A stretch of 64,000 bases of DNA from Cordylochernes scorpioides (lineage: Eukaryota; Arthropoda; Arachnida; Pseudoscorpiones; Chernetidae). Positions within the stretch are counted from its first letter, which is position 1. Each line of letters begins with the position of its first letter. A model generated the notes under the pieces. The model did no database searches and was not told the DNA's origin. It saw only the letters and a program-made list of their open reading frames with translations. The stretch spans positions 68,152,754-68,216,753 of the forward strand of contig CP092875.1 in NCBI GenBank assembly GCA_030710605.1. The letters run 5' to 3'. Shown piece by piece: positions 10,476 through 21,445 of this stretch. Made by a program: the position numbers and the translations under genes.

Positions 10476-13319
10476 TATTTATATATTTTTCATTTAAAAT
10501 AAAATGTATTTTGAAATATTAAATGTAAATTGCTTCAAAAATTGGGTATATGAATTATTCAATTTCTCTCTTCTCTTTCCAACCTTTAAAATATTATGAA
10601 TTACTATTAGTATTTGTATATATAAGCTAATATTATGTTTTTTATTTCTTGTAAATGTTTTTATATGTAAATAAACATTGGTTTGAATAACGAATTTAGT
10701 ATTATTTTGTGTATAACCCAATATTTTGATCTTTCACTCCTACTTGTTTGGATCTTTTCATTTTTAACTCTCTCATGAGAAAATTATGAGAGACTATAAT
10801 TCTTTAAAAATGGATTCGAGAGTGATAACAAATTTTTATTCATATTTTAACATTCTGTCAGACCACCATAAAAGCCTGAAAATTTCACCTAGGCTCAATC
10901 AGATAACAATGATTATTCATTAATTTTAAGACATCTAAGCGGATTTCTATCTACGTGTATGTTAAATATAAAAATATGCAGAAATTTAATGAACAAAAGA
11001 TGGAAATAAAACCTATCACAAATAAAATAAAGACTATATGAAAAGATAAAAGTGTAAAATAATCAGAGAAAATCTGTTAAGTAACAGAAAGTAAGATGAA
11101 GCAAGCAAACGAATGAAATTACAGGAAATTGGAGTAATACAAATGAATCATTTATCACTGAAAATATATAAAATATAGTAAAATTCAATCTCGATTTATA
11201 AAAATAAAGATATAAATAACTAAATATATAATATTCATAGTTCAAATATTTACTAATGCCTTCATGTTTAAATAAATATAAATAAATGTTCAGACATCTA
11301 ATAAAATAGAACCTCAAAATATTAGTATTATAATCGTGAGTGAGAAAGTAGAATAATTTATTCAGTGCAAAAGTTAATACATTTGTTTAGTTTAAACTGA
11401 AAAGAACAAAATATTTATAGAAAACATATTTGGCAAATAATGAATTTTAAAATATTTTATGAAAAGGCTTACATTAAAAGGCGCCGTGAACTTAACTAAT
11501 TCAAACTTTCAGCTACCAATATATAAAATACATTCTTATGGCAAAGATAAAAGCGACAAATGCAGACATTATAAATATTGAACTTTTTTCAATTCAAAGC
11601 GCTATGCCCCCTAGCTATACTTGCGCTGAAATACATGTATGCTTTTACAGTTGTCTATATATTTGAAATAATTTTAGGCCGTAAAAAGAATCATAAGATA
11701 TTAACAAGGAAAAGAAAAGGAAAAGGTTGTAATAAAATATTTACAATAAAATTAGTTTATTTATCATTAATATTAAAAGATAAGTAAAAATGATTTATGT
11801 AAGAGCTTAAACAGTGTAATAGGACAAATGAAATTACTAAACCTAAACGATAACAGAGAACTGTGTACAAAACAAGAATGAGATTTCTGACAATATATCT
11901 ACAACTTGCATGGTAAAATATTTATAACATCATAAAAGATATTAGTTCCTATATAATTCGTATGTCTGCAAATGGTATTAAATTTAATATACGTTTCTTT
12001 ACTTTAAATGAAAATACTTGGATCTGTTACTATTAATATTTTTTTTATTCTTTAGTCCTGAAAAACAGGACAATTCCGTAAAATATTTATGGTTAAATAG
12101 TTTTGGTCCTCGTGTCCAAAAAAAATAAACTCGAGTTTACCATTTCTTTAAGCCTTTTTAAAAAGTTTCTGAAATTTCCATGATTAGAAATGAATTCAGA
12201 ATTAGGAAAGCTTGGCCGGAAATATTTTACTATTGCATTAGTCTATTATTATCAGACTACGTGGTCAAGATGTTTATGGAAAATTGAATGTAAAGTTGAA
12301 AGGAAATACAGAAAATAGATCATTTCCGACTACCCAGAAATATGAAAATTGGCCAACTTAATATGAATTCTTTGTTTGAACAAATATACAAAATATATCA
12401 GAATTCTAGATGTTTATTGAGTATGTTATAAATTGAAAACGAGATCTTTGGGTAGACAAACTGACAGACATGGAAGCTAGTTGAATAAAACCTTTTAAAA
12501 AAGCATTGCAACATTTCAGCATATTTCAAAGCCGCAAATATGTGAATTGATTTTTAGATGGAAAAAAAAACACCTGCAGGATTTCAGTATAATTTATAAA
12601 TTATTTTAATATTAAGCCTTTATATCTTTGTATATTAGATGAATATCTTTATATGATGGAATATCTTAGCGGTGTAGGTGAAAATTTATTTTATCATGTC
12701 AACACCTTTTAGGTTCAAATGTGCGATTACTTGATGCTCAATATTTGTCTTTCGGTTCTAAAAAATAAGAGACACTTGGTCTAGAATATTATTTTCTTTA
12801 ATTTTCGTTGTTTCGGCAAAAGTTTGTCTTCGACAAGAAAATAAAACATTTTGTTTAGCTCTATGGAGGTATAAATTTATAACGTTTTGTTAAAAGAATT
12901 TTGTTCAAACGTCGAATAAAAATTCTCAAATTTCAAATAACTATGAATGTCACCAGGAAATATCTATCTTCTTATTTGGTTATTTACCTCAAAGTAAGAC
13001 TGTGATAAGACTTAGAACTGGCTTTTTATCTATAAACCCGTTCATAGAACGTCTAATAATGAATCAGTATATATAAGTTAGCAGAAGGACCTGACTTTGC
13101 CAAGCTTTTCCACGGTGAAAGTTTGTCAAACGAATATTGAGATATCAAATCTTGTTCATTATGACTGTATTATGCTCATTCTTATTAGTAATCGTGATTA
13201 TAATAATAAACTTAGAACAGAACAACACTACCGGTATAGTAGTATCTAATTTACTTTTCAGAAATAATCAATAGATGTTGATATGAATCTAACATCTTGT
13301 TCTATGTGGTTTAGTGTGC

Positions 13320-13560
13320 TGTGGGATTCTGTATCTGTATCACTCTTATGTTCCTACTGCGGTGAAACTCCAGTAAAAGAGAAGATGCCATAATATAAAT
13401 CTACTCTGAGACCAAGGAGGCTGAGAAGGAATTCCTTACAAGACTCAGCAGGTCCAGTCCACATGTGAGTAATGTTCATCCATATCTAACTGGGAGAATT
13501 GGGATGGACAACGTGGGTGACAATGTTATCTTGATCTGTGAGACATCTTCTAAGATATAG
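13320..13560. other. Conserved island near the end of block C (copy 1)
   Basis: This segment keeps high similarity in C1, C2 (42760-42990) and C3 (60010-60260), while the sequence around it has drifted. In C3 the minus strand is open for 60 codons (60041-60223) with SIPIVPARYGGTLLTCGLDLL. C1 has stops in that frame. It could be an exon relic or part of an old transposon. I do not recognise it. Confidence 0.4.
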
Positions 13561-13752
13561 TTTACCCTATGTGAACGGAATTGGCAGCAGCTAGGAAATA
13601 CTTCGATGTTATTTTATCCAATGTGTTGTTTGAACGGCTGATCATTTGAAGAAATGTATTTTTAAATAGTGCCAAAATAATATCAAATCAAATTTATATG
13701 AAAAGTTTAATTGTAATATATTGATATGTAAAGGTAAAAATCAAATATCATA

Positions 13753-13986
13753 TGAAAATTGATAAAATGAAGAGGACAATATGATATATCTGGAGGATAT
13801 TTATTGGACTTAAACTTAAAGTCACTAATACAGGCAAACAACACAATAACAACTGGAAGAAAGTCACCTACTCTATCTAACCAACAGCTATATATATCTA
13901 GAACAACACCACAGAGTAGCAAGTCACTGGTCCGATGATAATTATTAATATTCATAGAAAATGCGAGATAATTGTCAATTTCAACA
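13753..13986 (-). repeat. 3' LTR of the copia element
   Basis: Read on the minus strand it begins TGTTGAAATTG directly after a purine-rich tract (GAGAGGAAG, at 13987-13995) and ends near AATTTTCA, about 234 bp in all. It contains a TATATATA stretch and an AATAAA signal, as expected for an LTR. Comparison with C2 and C3 places the junction with block C at 13753. The matching 5' LTR is not found upstream of the protease. Confidence 0.7.
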
Positions 13987-14009
13987 CTTCCTCTCAATTT
14001 ATCACATTT

Positions 14010-16763
14010 CTACATTCCAAATCCAGCAACATGTTTATCATACAAGACTCTTGGAAGACCTTTAGTAAGAATGTCGGCAACATTTTCCAGGGTTGGTGTG
14101 TGAACGACCTCGATAAAACCATCGCTGCAAATGCTTCTAATGTAATGCCATTTGATGTCAATGTGTTTAGTTCTGACATGATGGACTGGATTTCTCGCCA
14201 GCTGTTGAGCGCCCTGGTTATCAGTCTTTAAAACCGTAGGTTCATTCAATAATTCACCAAATCCAATCTCATCCAACAGCGCTCTAAGATAGACTGCCTC
14301 CTTTCCCGCTTCACAAAGTGCTATGTACTCAGATTCCGTGCTCGAAAGAGCGACAGTCTGCTGCTTCTTCGATTCCCAAGCTATTGGACTTCCTGCTAAG
14401 AAGAAAACAAGTCCCGTTTGAGATTTTCTATCCGCGAGGTTTCCACCCCAATCAGCGTCGACATAACCATAAAGGGTCTCATTAGTTTTATCGTAAGTTA
14501 TTTTCAAACATAAAGTGTCCTTTAGATAGCGGAGGACACGCTTGGCCGCATTCCAGTGCTGTCTCCTAGGATCATTGCTGAACTTTCCCAAAGCACTAAC
14601 CGCATAGGCTATATCAGGCCTTGTCGACACTGAAAGATATATTAATGATCCAATCAGTGATTGGTATTCTACCTTTTTTACTGGCTCATTCTTACCCTCT
14701 ATAGATGAAATCTTTGTTAACTTGGAGTTCGAGTCCATGGGTGTAGAAATCGGCTTGGCCTCTTTCATCCTATATTTCGCCAGAAGTTCTTCAATATATT
14801 TCTCTTGATCTATGGATATTGAGCCATCCTTTTCCGTTTGTATTCTTATACCCAAACAATAATTTATCTTTCCAAGATCCTTTATTTTGAATATATTCTT
14901 CATACTTTCTTTAAAGGATATCAACGTGTCTTCTCTTTCTGCTGCAATTATCAAATCATCAACATAGATTGCCACCAGAAGAATGCCTTCATGATGTTTG
15001 ATGTAGATACAGTAGTCAGATTGAATTTGCTTCAGTCCCAAATATTTTAATTCAGTGTCAAGCTTTTCATGCCAAACTATTCCAGCTTGTTTTAACCCAT
15101 AAATGGCCTTCTTGAGTCGACATACCTTCTCTGGATATTTTCTTGATACAAAGTTCTCTGGCTGTGCCATATAAACTTCTTCCTTAATTTCTCCGTTCAA
15201 GTAAGCAGATTGAACGTCCATTTGGTGGACTATCAAGTTGTATTCTACAGCCAAAGCGAAAAATACTCTAATTGTACTTTGGCGCACTACTGGAGCAAAT
15301 GTTTCTTCGTAGTCGATTCCGTACTGCTGTGAAAACCCCCTTGCTACAAGACGAGCCTTATGGCGCTCAAGAGAACCACCACTACTGTACCTTTTTTTTA
15401 ATACCCATTTGCTTCCAATTACGTTTTGGCCCTTAGAGGGATCAACCAGTTCCCAAGTTTTGTTTTCAATCAATGAATCAAACTCCTCCTTCATTGCTTT
15501 CCTCCAAAAATAAGAATCTTTTCCAGACAGCGCTTCCTCTGCGTCTTTTGGATCTGGGGAGTACTTCACTTCTGAAAATTCTTGCGTGGATAAATTTGCT
15601 GTAGGATATTCCTTTCTTCGTCGACCAGGTTTTCCCGTTCTAATATACCTTGGTCTTCCTCTTCTAGAAATTATCACTCCACTTTCAGATGGCTCGTTTA
15701 ACACTTCAGATATTTCTAGATCCGATTGGCTTTCAATTTCAGCTTTTGGGTCAATTTCTGATGTACTTCCTCTTTCTTCTACTAGAGGGATTTCCTTGAA
15801 AGAAGCCCTTTCTGAACCAACATCAATTTCGACGACTTCATTCCTAATTTTGGATAATTCTGGTTCAATAAAACGTACATCTCGGCTTTTTATAATTGTA
15901 CGCGTTCCAGGCTTCCAAAGTCTATATGCCTTAGATTCTGAAAAATATCCTATCAATTTGTATTCCTCACCGCGAGGTGCGAACTTTGATCTATTTGGCC
16001 TATTATTCATGGCAAACGATTTACTTCCTATAATTTTTAAATGAGAAACTACAGATTTTCTTTTGGTAAATAACTCATGTGGAGTTTTACAATCGTTATG
16101 CCTCGGGCATCTATTTCTGATATAAGTTGACGTGTGTATTAGTTCAGCCCATAAAGTTTCAGGTAAATTACCTTCAATCATAAAGCACCTTGTCATATCT
16201 ACTAGAGTTCTATTCGCTCTCTCAGCGACACCGTTCTGTTGAGGTGTATATTCGACAGAGAGCTGACGTCCTATACCTTCTCCTTCTAGGTAATCCTTGA
16301 ATTCTTTGCTAAGGTATTCAGGCGCATTATCATTCCTAATATATTTCAACCTTTTTCCGGTTTGCTTCTCGGCATAATTTTTGAATATTCTAAATCCTTT
16401 AAATACTTCACTTCTTGATTTCATTATAAATTTGAATCTGAATCTCGAAAAATCATCAATAAAGGTTGCAAAATAAAGGGCACCACCCAATGATTTTGTT
16501 CTCATTGGACCACAAATGTCGGTATGAACCAGTTCCAATGGTTCCCTTGTTTTCGTAAAGGATTCTTTTCGGAAAGGTAGCCCTGTTTGTTTACCCTTCA
16601 AACAAACTTCACACTTAAAATCTATAAAATTAAAATTTGGCAGGCCATAAACAATATTTTGTATTTTTAGCTTTTTGAGATCTTGCAAATTTAAATGGCC
16701 AAATCGACTGTGCCATTTTTCATAGTTTTTATCGCCCGCTATGCAAATCTCTTTGTTAATAAT
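14010..16763 (-). CDS. Copia Pol: GAG-pre-integrase, integrase, reverse transcriptase, RNase H
   Basis: An open frame of about 917 codons. No true start is present: the first codons follow a stop at about 16763, and the frame is a fragment of a longer polyprotein. It starts with WHSRFGHLNL and CEVCLKGKQ (the HHCC region). The integrase triad is D in HTDICGPM, D in RNDNAPEY and E in QNGVAERANR. The reverse transcriptase has HQMDVQSAYLNGEI, YGLKQAG and the catalytic YVDD. RNase H shows YVDADWGG, SSTESEYIAL, KTDNQGA and HIDIKWHYIR. All catalytic residues I looked for are present. It ends at a stop followed by the polypurine tract, so this part of the element is young or recently active. Confidence 0.93.
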   Translation of the reverse strand: MINKEICIAGDKNYEKWHSRFGHLNLQDLKKLKIQNIVYGLPNFNFIDFKCEVCLKGKQTGLPFRKESFTKTREPLELVHTDICGPMRTKSLGGALYFATFIDDFSRFRFKFIMKSRSEVFKGFRIFKNYAEKQTGKRLKYIRNDNAPEYLSKEFKDYLEGEGIGRQLSVEYTPQQNGVAERANRTLVDMTRCFMIEGNLPETLWAELIHTSTYIRNRCPRHNDCKTPHELFTKRKSVVSHLKIIGSKSFAMNNRPNRSKFAPRGEEYKLIGYFSESKAYRLWKPGTRTIIKSRDVRFIEPELSKIRNEVVEIDVGSERASFKEIPLVEERGSTSEIDPKAEIESQSDLEISEVLNEPSESGVIISRRGRPRYIRTGKPGRRRKEYPTANLSTQEFSEVKYSPDPKDAEEALSGKDSYFWRKAMKEEFDSLIENKTWELVDPSKGQNVIGSKWVLKKRYSSGGSLERHKARLVARGFSQQYGIDYEETFAPVVRQSTIRVFFALAVEYNLIVHQMDVQSAYLNGEIKEEVYMAQPENFVSRKYPEKVCRLKKAIYGLKQAGIVWHEKLDTELKYLGLKQIQSDYCIYIKHHEGILLVAIYVDDLIIAAEREDTLISFKESMKNIFKIKDLGKINYCLGIRIQTEKDGSISIDQEKYIEELLAKYRMKEAKPISTPMDSNSKLTKISSIEGKNEPVKKVEYQSLIGSLIYLSVSTRPDIAYAVSALGKFSNDPRRQHWNAAKRVLRYLKDTLCLKITYDKTNETLYGYVDADWGGNLADRKSQTGLVFFLAGSPIAWESKKQQTVALSSTESEYIALCEAGKEAVYLRALLDEIGFGELLNEPTVLKTDNQGAQQLARNPVHHVRTKHIDIKWHYIRSICSDGFIEVVHTPTLENVADILTKGLPRVLYDKHVAGFGM

Positions 16764-17190
16764 GCCTTAGGACAATTGGTTCGGCTCAAAATGTGAAGTC
16801 CTTTCTTTTCATATGCTTGTATGCAAATTTTTGTGCGCATGTTCACAATTTCAGCTTTTCTGTGCTTGAAATTAACGACATTAAATTTACTTGTGCACTT
16901 ACTGATAGAAAATAGATTTCGATTTAATCTAGGAACAAACAGCACATCTTCTAAGGATAAGGTTACAGTTCCATATTGCTTTGACAATCTAATTTTACAT
17001 TCCCCTTTCCTATAGCTTCAATGAATTGACCATCTGCCAGTGTAATTTTTACTGGTGCAGTGTCTTCAAAATAAGTGAATGACTTTTTTGTGCTACACAT
17101 TTTGTTGAAGTTGCGCCACTATCCAAGCACCACTCGTTTGCATCAAGTTTGTTCAAACATTCGATTCTATTATCTTAGTCACCTCGTTTT
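16739..17190 (-). pseudogene. Copia protease to GAG-pre-integrase region, frameshifted
   Basis: The frame at about 17190-17060 encodes ECLNKLDANEWCLDSGATS, whose DSGAT is the aspartic protease active site. Further on another frame reads FEDTAPVKITLADGQFIEA, and then a third (16739-16987) reads LSKQYGTVTLSLEDVLFVPRLNRNLFSISK, all typical of copia between protease and integrase. The frame changes near 17050, near 16990 and again between 16739 and 16763, just before Pol. This part has decayed although the following Pol has not. Confidence 0.8.
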
Positions 17191-17272
17191 CATTCCCCGC
17201 TTTTTGAACAGTTCCATTAAATATCTAATGTGTTAAGACCCATGGTTGAACTCTTTAATCTAGGCCTGTGAA

Positions 17273-17340
17273 ATGCTACGTTTCAGCAGGATAATGCACC
17301 TCCGCATGATGCTGGTATTGTTCATAACTTCATACTTACA
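17273..17340 (+). pseudogene. Fragment of a mariner/Tc1 transposase (second catalytic D)
   Basis: One frame encodes NATFQQDNAPPHDAGIVHNFI. The words QQDNAPPH mark the second aspartate of mariner/Tc1 DDE transposases. Only about 23 codons are recognisable, sandwiched between the truncated copia element and a LINE fragment. It is a different family from the Tc1 element at 8993, which has MDDNALPHRA. Confidence 0.7.
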
Positions 17341-17573
17341 GAAATTTGTGGCTGCTTGACCCTACCTGTATCCACTGTTCAAAAGAGCCACAGACATTCG
17401 ATCATCTTCTTTTCAGCTGTCCAGCATTCCCAAGCTATAGGATGCAAACAGCTATCCTGCTCGGACTGACCCACATCAATCCTAGATCTATGTCCAGGTT
17501 TCCAGACTCAACCCCAGCGAGAAAATTTCTGGTCAACTGGTTCAACTCAGCAATCAAACCAGGACGCGAGTAA
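17340..17573 (+). pseudogene. C-terminal fragment of a non-LTR retrotransposon ORF2
   Basis: The open frame encodes RNLWLLDPTCIHCSKEPQTFDHLLFSCPAFPSYR and ends with a stop at 17573. The pattern CxxC, then H, then C-P is the cysteine-histidine motif found at the C-terminus of LINE-type reverse transcriptase proteins (jockey, CR1 and R1 groups). The reverse transcriptase itself is absent. The 5' side joins directly to the mariner fragment. Between 17574 and 18170 I see nothing else I can name. Confidence 0.75.
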
Positions 17574-18177
17574 AAAACGCTCAACACTAGTCCATACTAG
17601 TGAGCACGGGTAGTTGGTGCTCTGCACTTCAGGAACTTGGGTTATAAATATTCCTCTCTCTTGTGGCTGCTACCCTGACATTCTCCTCAAGTTCATCAAT
17701 AGTCTGATAATTAGTCTCCGAACGACTGGCTCGTCACCACACGATGAACTGTGTGTTTGGGCTGTATGGGATGTTTCTCCCTGTACATGCCATCTATTCT
17801 CTGTTTGACTCAATTACCTTGCCTAAAAATACAGTTGTTGCTGCCAAAATAGTTCTTCTGGGGACAGATATTTCAATATCCATATCTCAAAAAATATTCT
17901 GGTAATTTAATTACTTTTCAATCCAAGAATATTATAATTGTGTACATATAGCATAGCCAAAATTCCTTAACGATTTTATCGAATCCAAAGAAATAAAATT
18001 TAAATTAAAAAATTTACTTCAGAATAAAAACAAAATACAATTTAGATATCTCAAGCATAATAATGGATTTTTTTAAATTTTAAATGACTATTCTGATAAA
18101 CAACAAAAATGAAACTTTTCAAAGCTTCTTCCCTGACACCATACTAAATTTTCATCATTCTCAAATTATTTGTAATC

Positions 18178-18486
18178 ATGAAAATTTCAGAATATTTTGA
18201 AAAACAATTGAAGTCTCGAGCTTTTTTTTTTTGTGGAAACGAGGAACAAACCACAATGCATCTTTTACTTGATCGTCCTGTCTTTCAGGACTTTAGAATC
18301 AACAATAATTTAATAGTAAAATATCTGAGTGTTTTCATTTTTAGTGAAGAAAGTATATTAAATTTAATACTTTTTGCAGATTTGAATTCTATAGCAACAA
18401 AAATCTTTAAGGAAACACTGATAATATATATTATATTGATTGTAGATATTCCAAGAAATCTCTTTATTTTCTCGTTAAGAGCTTGA
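18178..18486 (+). pseudogene. Second, more decayed LINE ORF2 C-terminus
   Basis: The frame encodes RAFFFCGNEEQTTMHLLLDRPVFQDFR, which lines up with the CxxC-H-C motif of LINE ORF2 ends. The first cysteine appears as F and the last as R. The remaining residues are AT-driven and unremarkable. A relic unlike the one at 17340, so at least two LINE families left pieces here. Confidence 0.5.
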
Positions 18487-18489
18487 TTT

Positions 18490-18944
18490 GTTCTTAGAAT
18501 GTTTGAACTCTCAATTTTTTTTCTCTTTCAATAATAATGATAAATGAACAATTTTGGTGGAAATATTTTATAGTAATGTTTTTTTCTCTCTCTTTCTCCT
18601 TGTCAATATCCTATGACTATTCCATATGGTCTACATTTTTGTAAATATGTATAGAAAAATATAGAGGCATTATTGTATGATAGCGCAAGTGTCCATAGGG
18701 GGGCATAGCGCTTTAAATTGAAATAAATCCAAGATTATTGCATTTTTCAATAAATATAATTATTTTTTATTTGAATTAGATCTTGGTGTGTTATTTTAAA
18801 TTTCAAGTTGTATATGTTAAATTAGCGCCATATATCTTTAAAATGACTGATAAATAGCGCTAAGAATATAATAATGCTATTCTAGAAAAATGAAAAGAAA
18901 GAGAGATAATCGATTTCAAACTTTTCCTTGGTGAACTATTTCTC
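18490..18944. other. AT-rich interval, no gene
   Basis: Contains a short motif (GCGCAAGT, GGGGGCATAGCGCTTTAAATTGAA) near 18685-18720. The same motif is found in opposite orientation at about 11585-11630, so it is probably the end of a dispersed element. No coding sequence was recognised. Confidence 0.35.
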
Positions 18945-19964
18945 TTTATTTGGCAAACATATTCACTCGGAGAGTTACAGAGCGTTGTCTTACCCATTTG
19001 GTTTGAATTATATATATGGGTTTTATCCTCCGCGTAAAATTTAAATTTCATAATCTTTGATACTATACGATATACACTCAATAGATTTTTAATTATGCAA
19101 TATGTGCGCAGTTATTAGAAATAAATTCACACAATTCTACGACCCTTTATTAGATGTTATTGAGAGAATATTATTTATTAATGTCCCCTCTAATAACTCG
19201 TTTTTTTAGGTTGACTGCTCCTGACCTTTCCTTCCAAAGTGAAAGTTCAGTCCCACAAGAGGAATCTTTCATAATTGCGGTAATACAGAACTTACCTTTT
19301 ATCACTACAACTTCCTCAATGATGTGCTTGAAATTGACAATTTTGAAAATATATCACAATTGCCAGAGTTGGGTTTAGTCACGTATTCCGTGCTAATAAT
19401 AAGAATTACGAAGATATTTAAACCAAGAGAGAAGTACTTCAAATTACCAAAGGTTTACCTTTTTGTTTGCGCTAGTTATGAATTTTTCATATTAGTAATG
19501 GATTATCTAAAATATTTAACTTCTTCATAATGGATAAAAGAAAAAATCATAAAAAAGACAAGGTTTTATACCATTGAAATACTTTAGGATTACATTATCT
19601 TGAAATTCACAGAATCATTCACAAGGATGTGAAATTAAGAAATACCTTTTTGGATTTGATGGTCACATTACACTGATATAATATAGCTTGTGTAAGTTTA
19701 ACATCGAACCAAGGAAAAATCCAAGCTGTTTTGGTGGCTCTTTGATTCATATGGCCCCAAATATCGTTTTGAAGAAGTCTTATTATTTTGGCGCCATTTG
19801 GTGGACCTTGGACGCTACCCTTCAGGTTAAACCTCTGCTTTACTTATAGAGGGAAAAGTTTCAAAAATACCGTTTAAACTGTGCAGAAGTATTGTGATGA
19901 CTATCGAAATATGGTGCAAATATGATCAAGTTGAAAGAGATAATTTCAGGTCGAACTGCTATCA

Positions 19965-20440
19965 ATGGATAATGTTGGAATTCTATGTCATAATCAGGAA
20001 GGGAGAGCAGGGGGAGTCAGTAGAATAGTATGCTTAGAAACTCTCCTTTTTGAGGGTGTGGTCTCCACTCTGGAGGGGCGTGGGTGGGAGCCCTCCAGGA
20101 GGGGGGTGGGGTTGTATACCACCTCTCTCGCGACTCCCTTCCTGGATAAATAGCCTCTTAAGCCTCTTTTTGAGAACCAAATGCTATTAATTCTTTCTAT
20201 AATTACATAACACAGGACATACAGAGAAAGGGAGCCCCATAGCCTCAGAGGACTAGTCTGTGGCCTCCCCCTTGAACCCATAGATCCTTTGGCCTGGCTT
20301 GTGACCTTTCCTTGGGCCCTATTGATTCGGTGGACTGGGACGTGTGCTGACTCTAAGCTGGCCATGATTTACATCAACAGCATGCCAACTGCTTGCTCTA
20401 TTTTATCTTGTGGTATCCCAACATTTACGATGGGACTCTA
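19965..20440. other. GC-rich conserved island of block B, copy 1 (unknown ORF, broken)
   Basis: Most conserved part of block B. On the minus strand copies B2 (45266-45742, 158 codons) and B3 (62401-62640, 79 codons) share MFSTSLGIFIQSPIVNVGIPQDKVEQ and following residues. In B1 that frame is broken by a stop in IFI*SPIV and one in LLM*IMAS, leaving 19994-20365. The plus strand is also open in all three copies (19965-20153, 45237-45425, 62134-62322), so strand and coding status are undecided. The protein is not one I recognise. Confidence 0.4.
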
Positions 20441-20546
20441 AATAAATATACCTAATGAAGTACTGAACAAATTTGAGGGTTAAACCTTTTTTGTTGATTT
20501 AATTCTATCCCTATATAAATTAAACTAATTTTAGAGGTTCAATTAA

Positions 20547-20694
20547 TACAGATTGGCCAATAAGTCCTGAACCCTTTTATTTTTGTTAAAAAATGAAAGG
20601 CAAACTAGATTAAAATAATTTTAGTTTTAATTTTAGTTTGCCTTTAAATTTTAATAAAAAATAAAAAGTTTCGGGTCTTATGGTCCAACCTGTA
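20547..20694. mobile_element. Mariner-type MITE, B1 copy
   Basis: About 148 bp with terminal inverted repeats of some 40 bp (left TACAGATTGGCCAATAAGTC, right the complement of TACAGGTTGGACCATAAGAC) ending in TA at both sides. An inner palindrome AAAGGCAAACTA...TAGTTTGCCTTT fills the centre. It has no coding capacity. Present at the same place in B2 (about 45822-45970) and B3 (about 62725-62871), so it predates the array. Confidence 0.8.
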
Positions 20695-20724
20695 TATTTG
20701 ATTTAAATATAAATAATTTTTTAT

Positions 20725-20924
20725 AAATTTACGGTCAATGCGCTTCTTTTAAATATCATCAAATATTATCTCTACAGACCTTACTGCAATGATATGAGTT
20801 ATTGAATGAGAGGGTTTGGCTTATCAGTAGTGAACCCTCTCATTCAATAACTCATATCATTGCAGTAAGGTCTGCAGAGATAATTTTTGATGATATTTAA
20901 AAGAAGCGCATTGCCAGTAAATTT
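20725..20924. mobile_element. 200-bp near-perfect palindrome (foldback MITE), B1 copy
   Basis: Arms of about 92 bp (20725-20816 and 20833-20924) surround a 16-nt loop; outer ends read AAATTTAC and GTAAATTT. B2 has the same palindrome at 45998-46197. B3 lacks it together with neighbouring AT-rich sequence, passing directly from TTTAAATATATATAAAT to ATCTTCAAAC near 62890, which serves as an empty or deleted site. A transcript would fold into a long hairpin. No coding sequence. Confidence 0.85.
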
Positions 20925-21179
20925 ATTTGTGTAAAATTCTAACGATAGATTGCAATTAAATTTAATTTACTAATAAATGAATATCTTCAACTTTTTATAT
21001 TTTTCCAGTGTTTCCAACCACTTTTATATTTTACCCCTCTGTCCAGATATATTTGAATTTTATTCATTAATAATGAATTATATTTTATTATTTATTGAGT
21101 ATGGAGTACACGCTCCACGCTCTTTAAAATATTAGTCTACTCAGAATTTAAATACAAAGTAAACACAATTGAAAATAAT

Positions 21180-21229
21180 TAATTAAAAAGGCATATATTA
21201 GATCAAAATATATGCCATCTTAATTAAAT
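21180..21229. repeat. Short AAAAAGGCATATATT palindrome, B1
   Basis: Inverted arms TTAATTAAAAAGGCATATAT and its complement around ATTAGATCAA. This copy has a small arm mismatch (GCCATC in place of GCCTTT). Copies in B2 and B3 are at 46453-46503 and 63085-63136. Confidence 0.7.
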
Positions 21230-21289
21230 ATTAATTTATGGATAGCTCTATTTTTGAAACTATAGCAAATATATTTATATAAAAAAAGC

Positions 21290-21360
21290 ATACCTCGATA
21301 TGTTAAATAAAAAAATGTTTTTTTTCTTTAACAAATCTAGGTAGGCTTTTTTATATATAT
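21290..21360. repeat. Hairpin with AAAAAGCATACCTCGATATGTT arms, B1
   Basis: The left arm runs AAAAAAAGCATACCTCGATA and the right arm AATCTAGGTAGGCTTTTTT, separated by an AT-rich middle. Equivalent hairpins are near 46550-46625 and 63190-63262. It lies about 60 bp before the hammerhead-like motif and probably belongs to the same mobile terminus. Confidence 0.6.
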
Positions 21361-21403
21361 ATATAAAATTTTGATCGCTTTTTGACACAAAATAACAAAT
21401 AGA

Positions 21404-21445
21404 GTTTTCCTGAAGAGGGCAAGTGGCTGAAACGTTAAAAATGAA
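21404..21445 (+). other. Hammerhead-like motif of a Penelope-like terminus, B1
   Basis: CTGAAGA (21410-21416), then a short weak stem-loop (GGC-AAGTG-GCT), then GAAAC (21429-21433). This matches the two core boxes of a hammerhead ribozyme. Stem III and stem I are poor, so activity is doubtful. B3 keeps both boxes (63317-63340); B2 has lost the T of the first box (near 46689). The motif is typical of the termini of Penelope-like elements. Confidence 0.45.

Larger units (their letters stand above)
6700..13752. repeat. Array block C, copy 1
   Basis: Homologous to C2 (from about 35040) and C3 (from about 54490), starting with the shared stretch around CAAATCAATGGATATTTTCAAACAATGCAG. It holds an inverted Penelope-like terminus pair (7241-7446), a degenerate 25-bp satellite (about 7975-8880), a Tc1/mariner insertion (8993-10475) absent from C2 and C3, a long AT-rich tract, and a conserved island (13320-13560). 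The stretch 10480-13300 shows only alignment to the other C copies and no credible gene. C1 is interrupted at 13753 by a copia LTR. Confidence 0.8.
13753..17230 (-). mobile_element. 5'-truncated Ty1/copia retrotransposon
   Basis: On the minus strand, in order: protease (DSGAT near 17109-17123), GAG-pre-integrase zinc region, integrase, reverse transcriptase, RNase H, polypurine tract and 3' LTR. This is the Ty1/copia order. The gag gene and 5' LTR are missing. The sequence beyond about 17230 belongs to unrelated mobile fragments. Confidence 0.92.

Noticed and set aside
15586..16044. 152-codon plus-strand open frame
   Set aside because: It is antisense to the intact copia Pol and has no features of its own.
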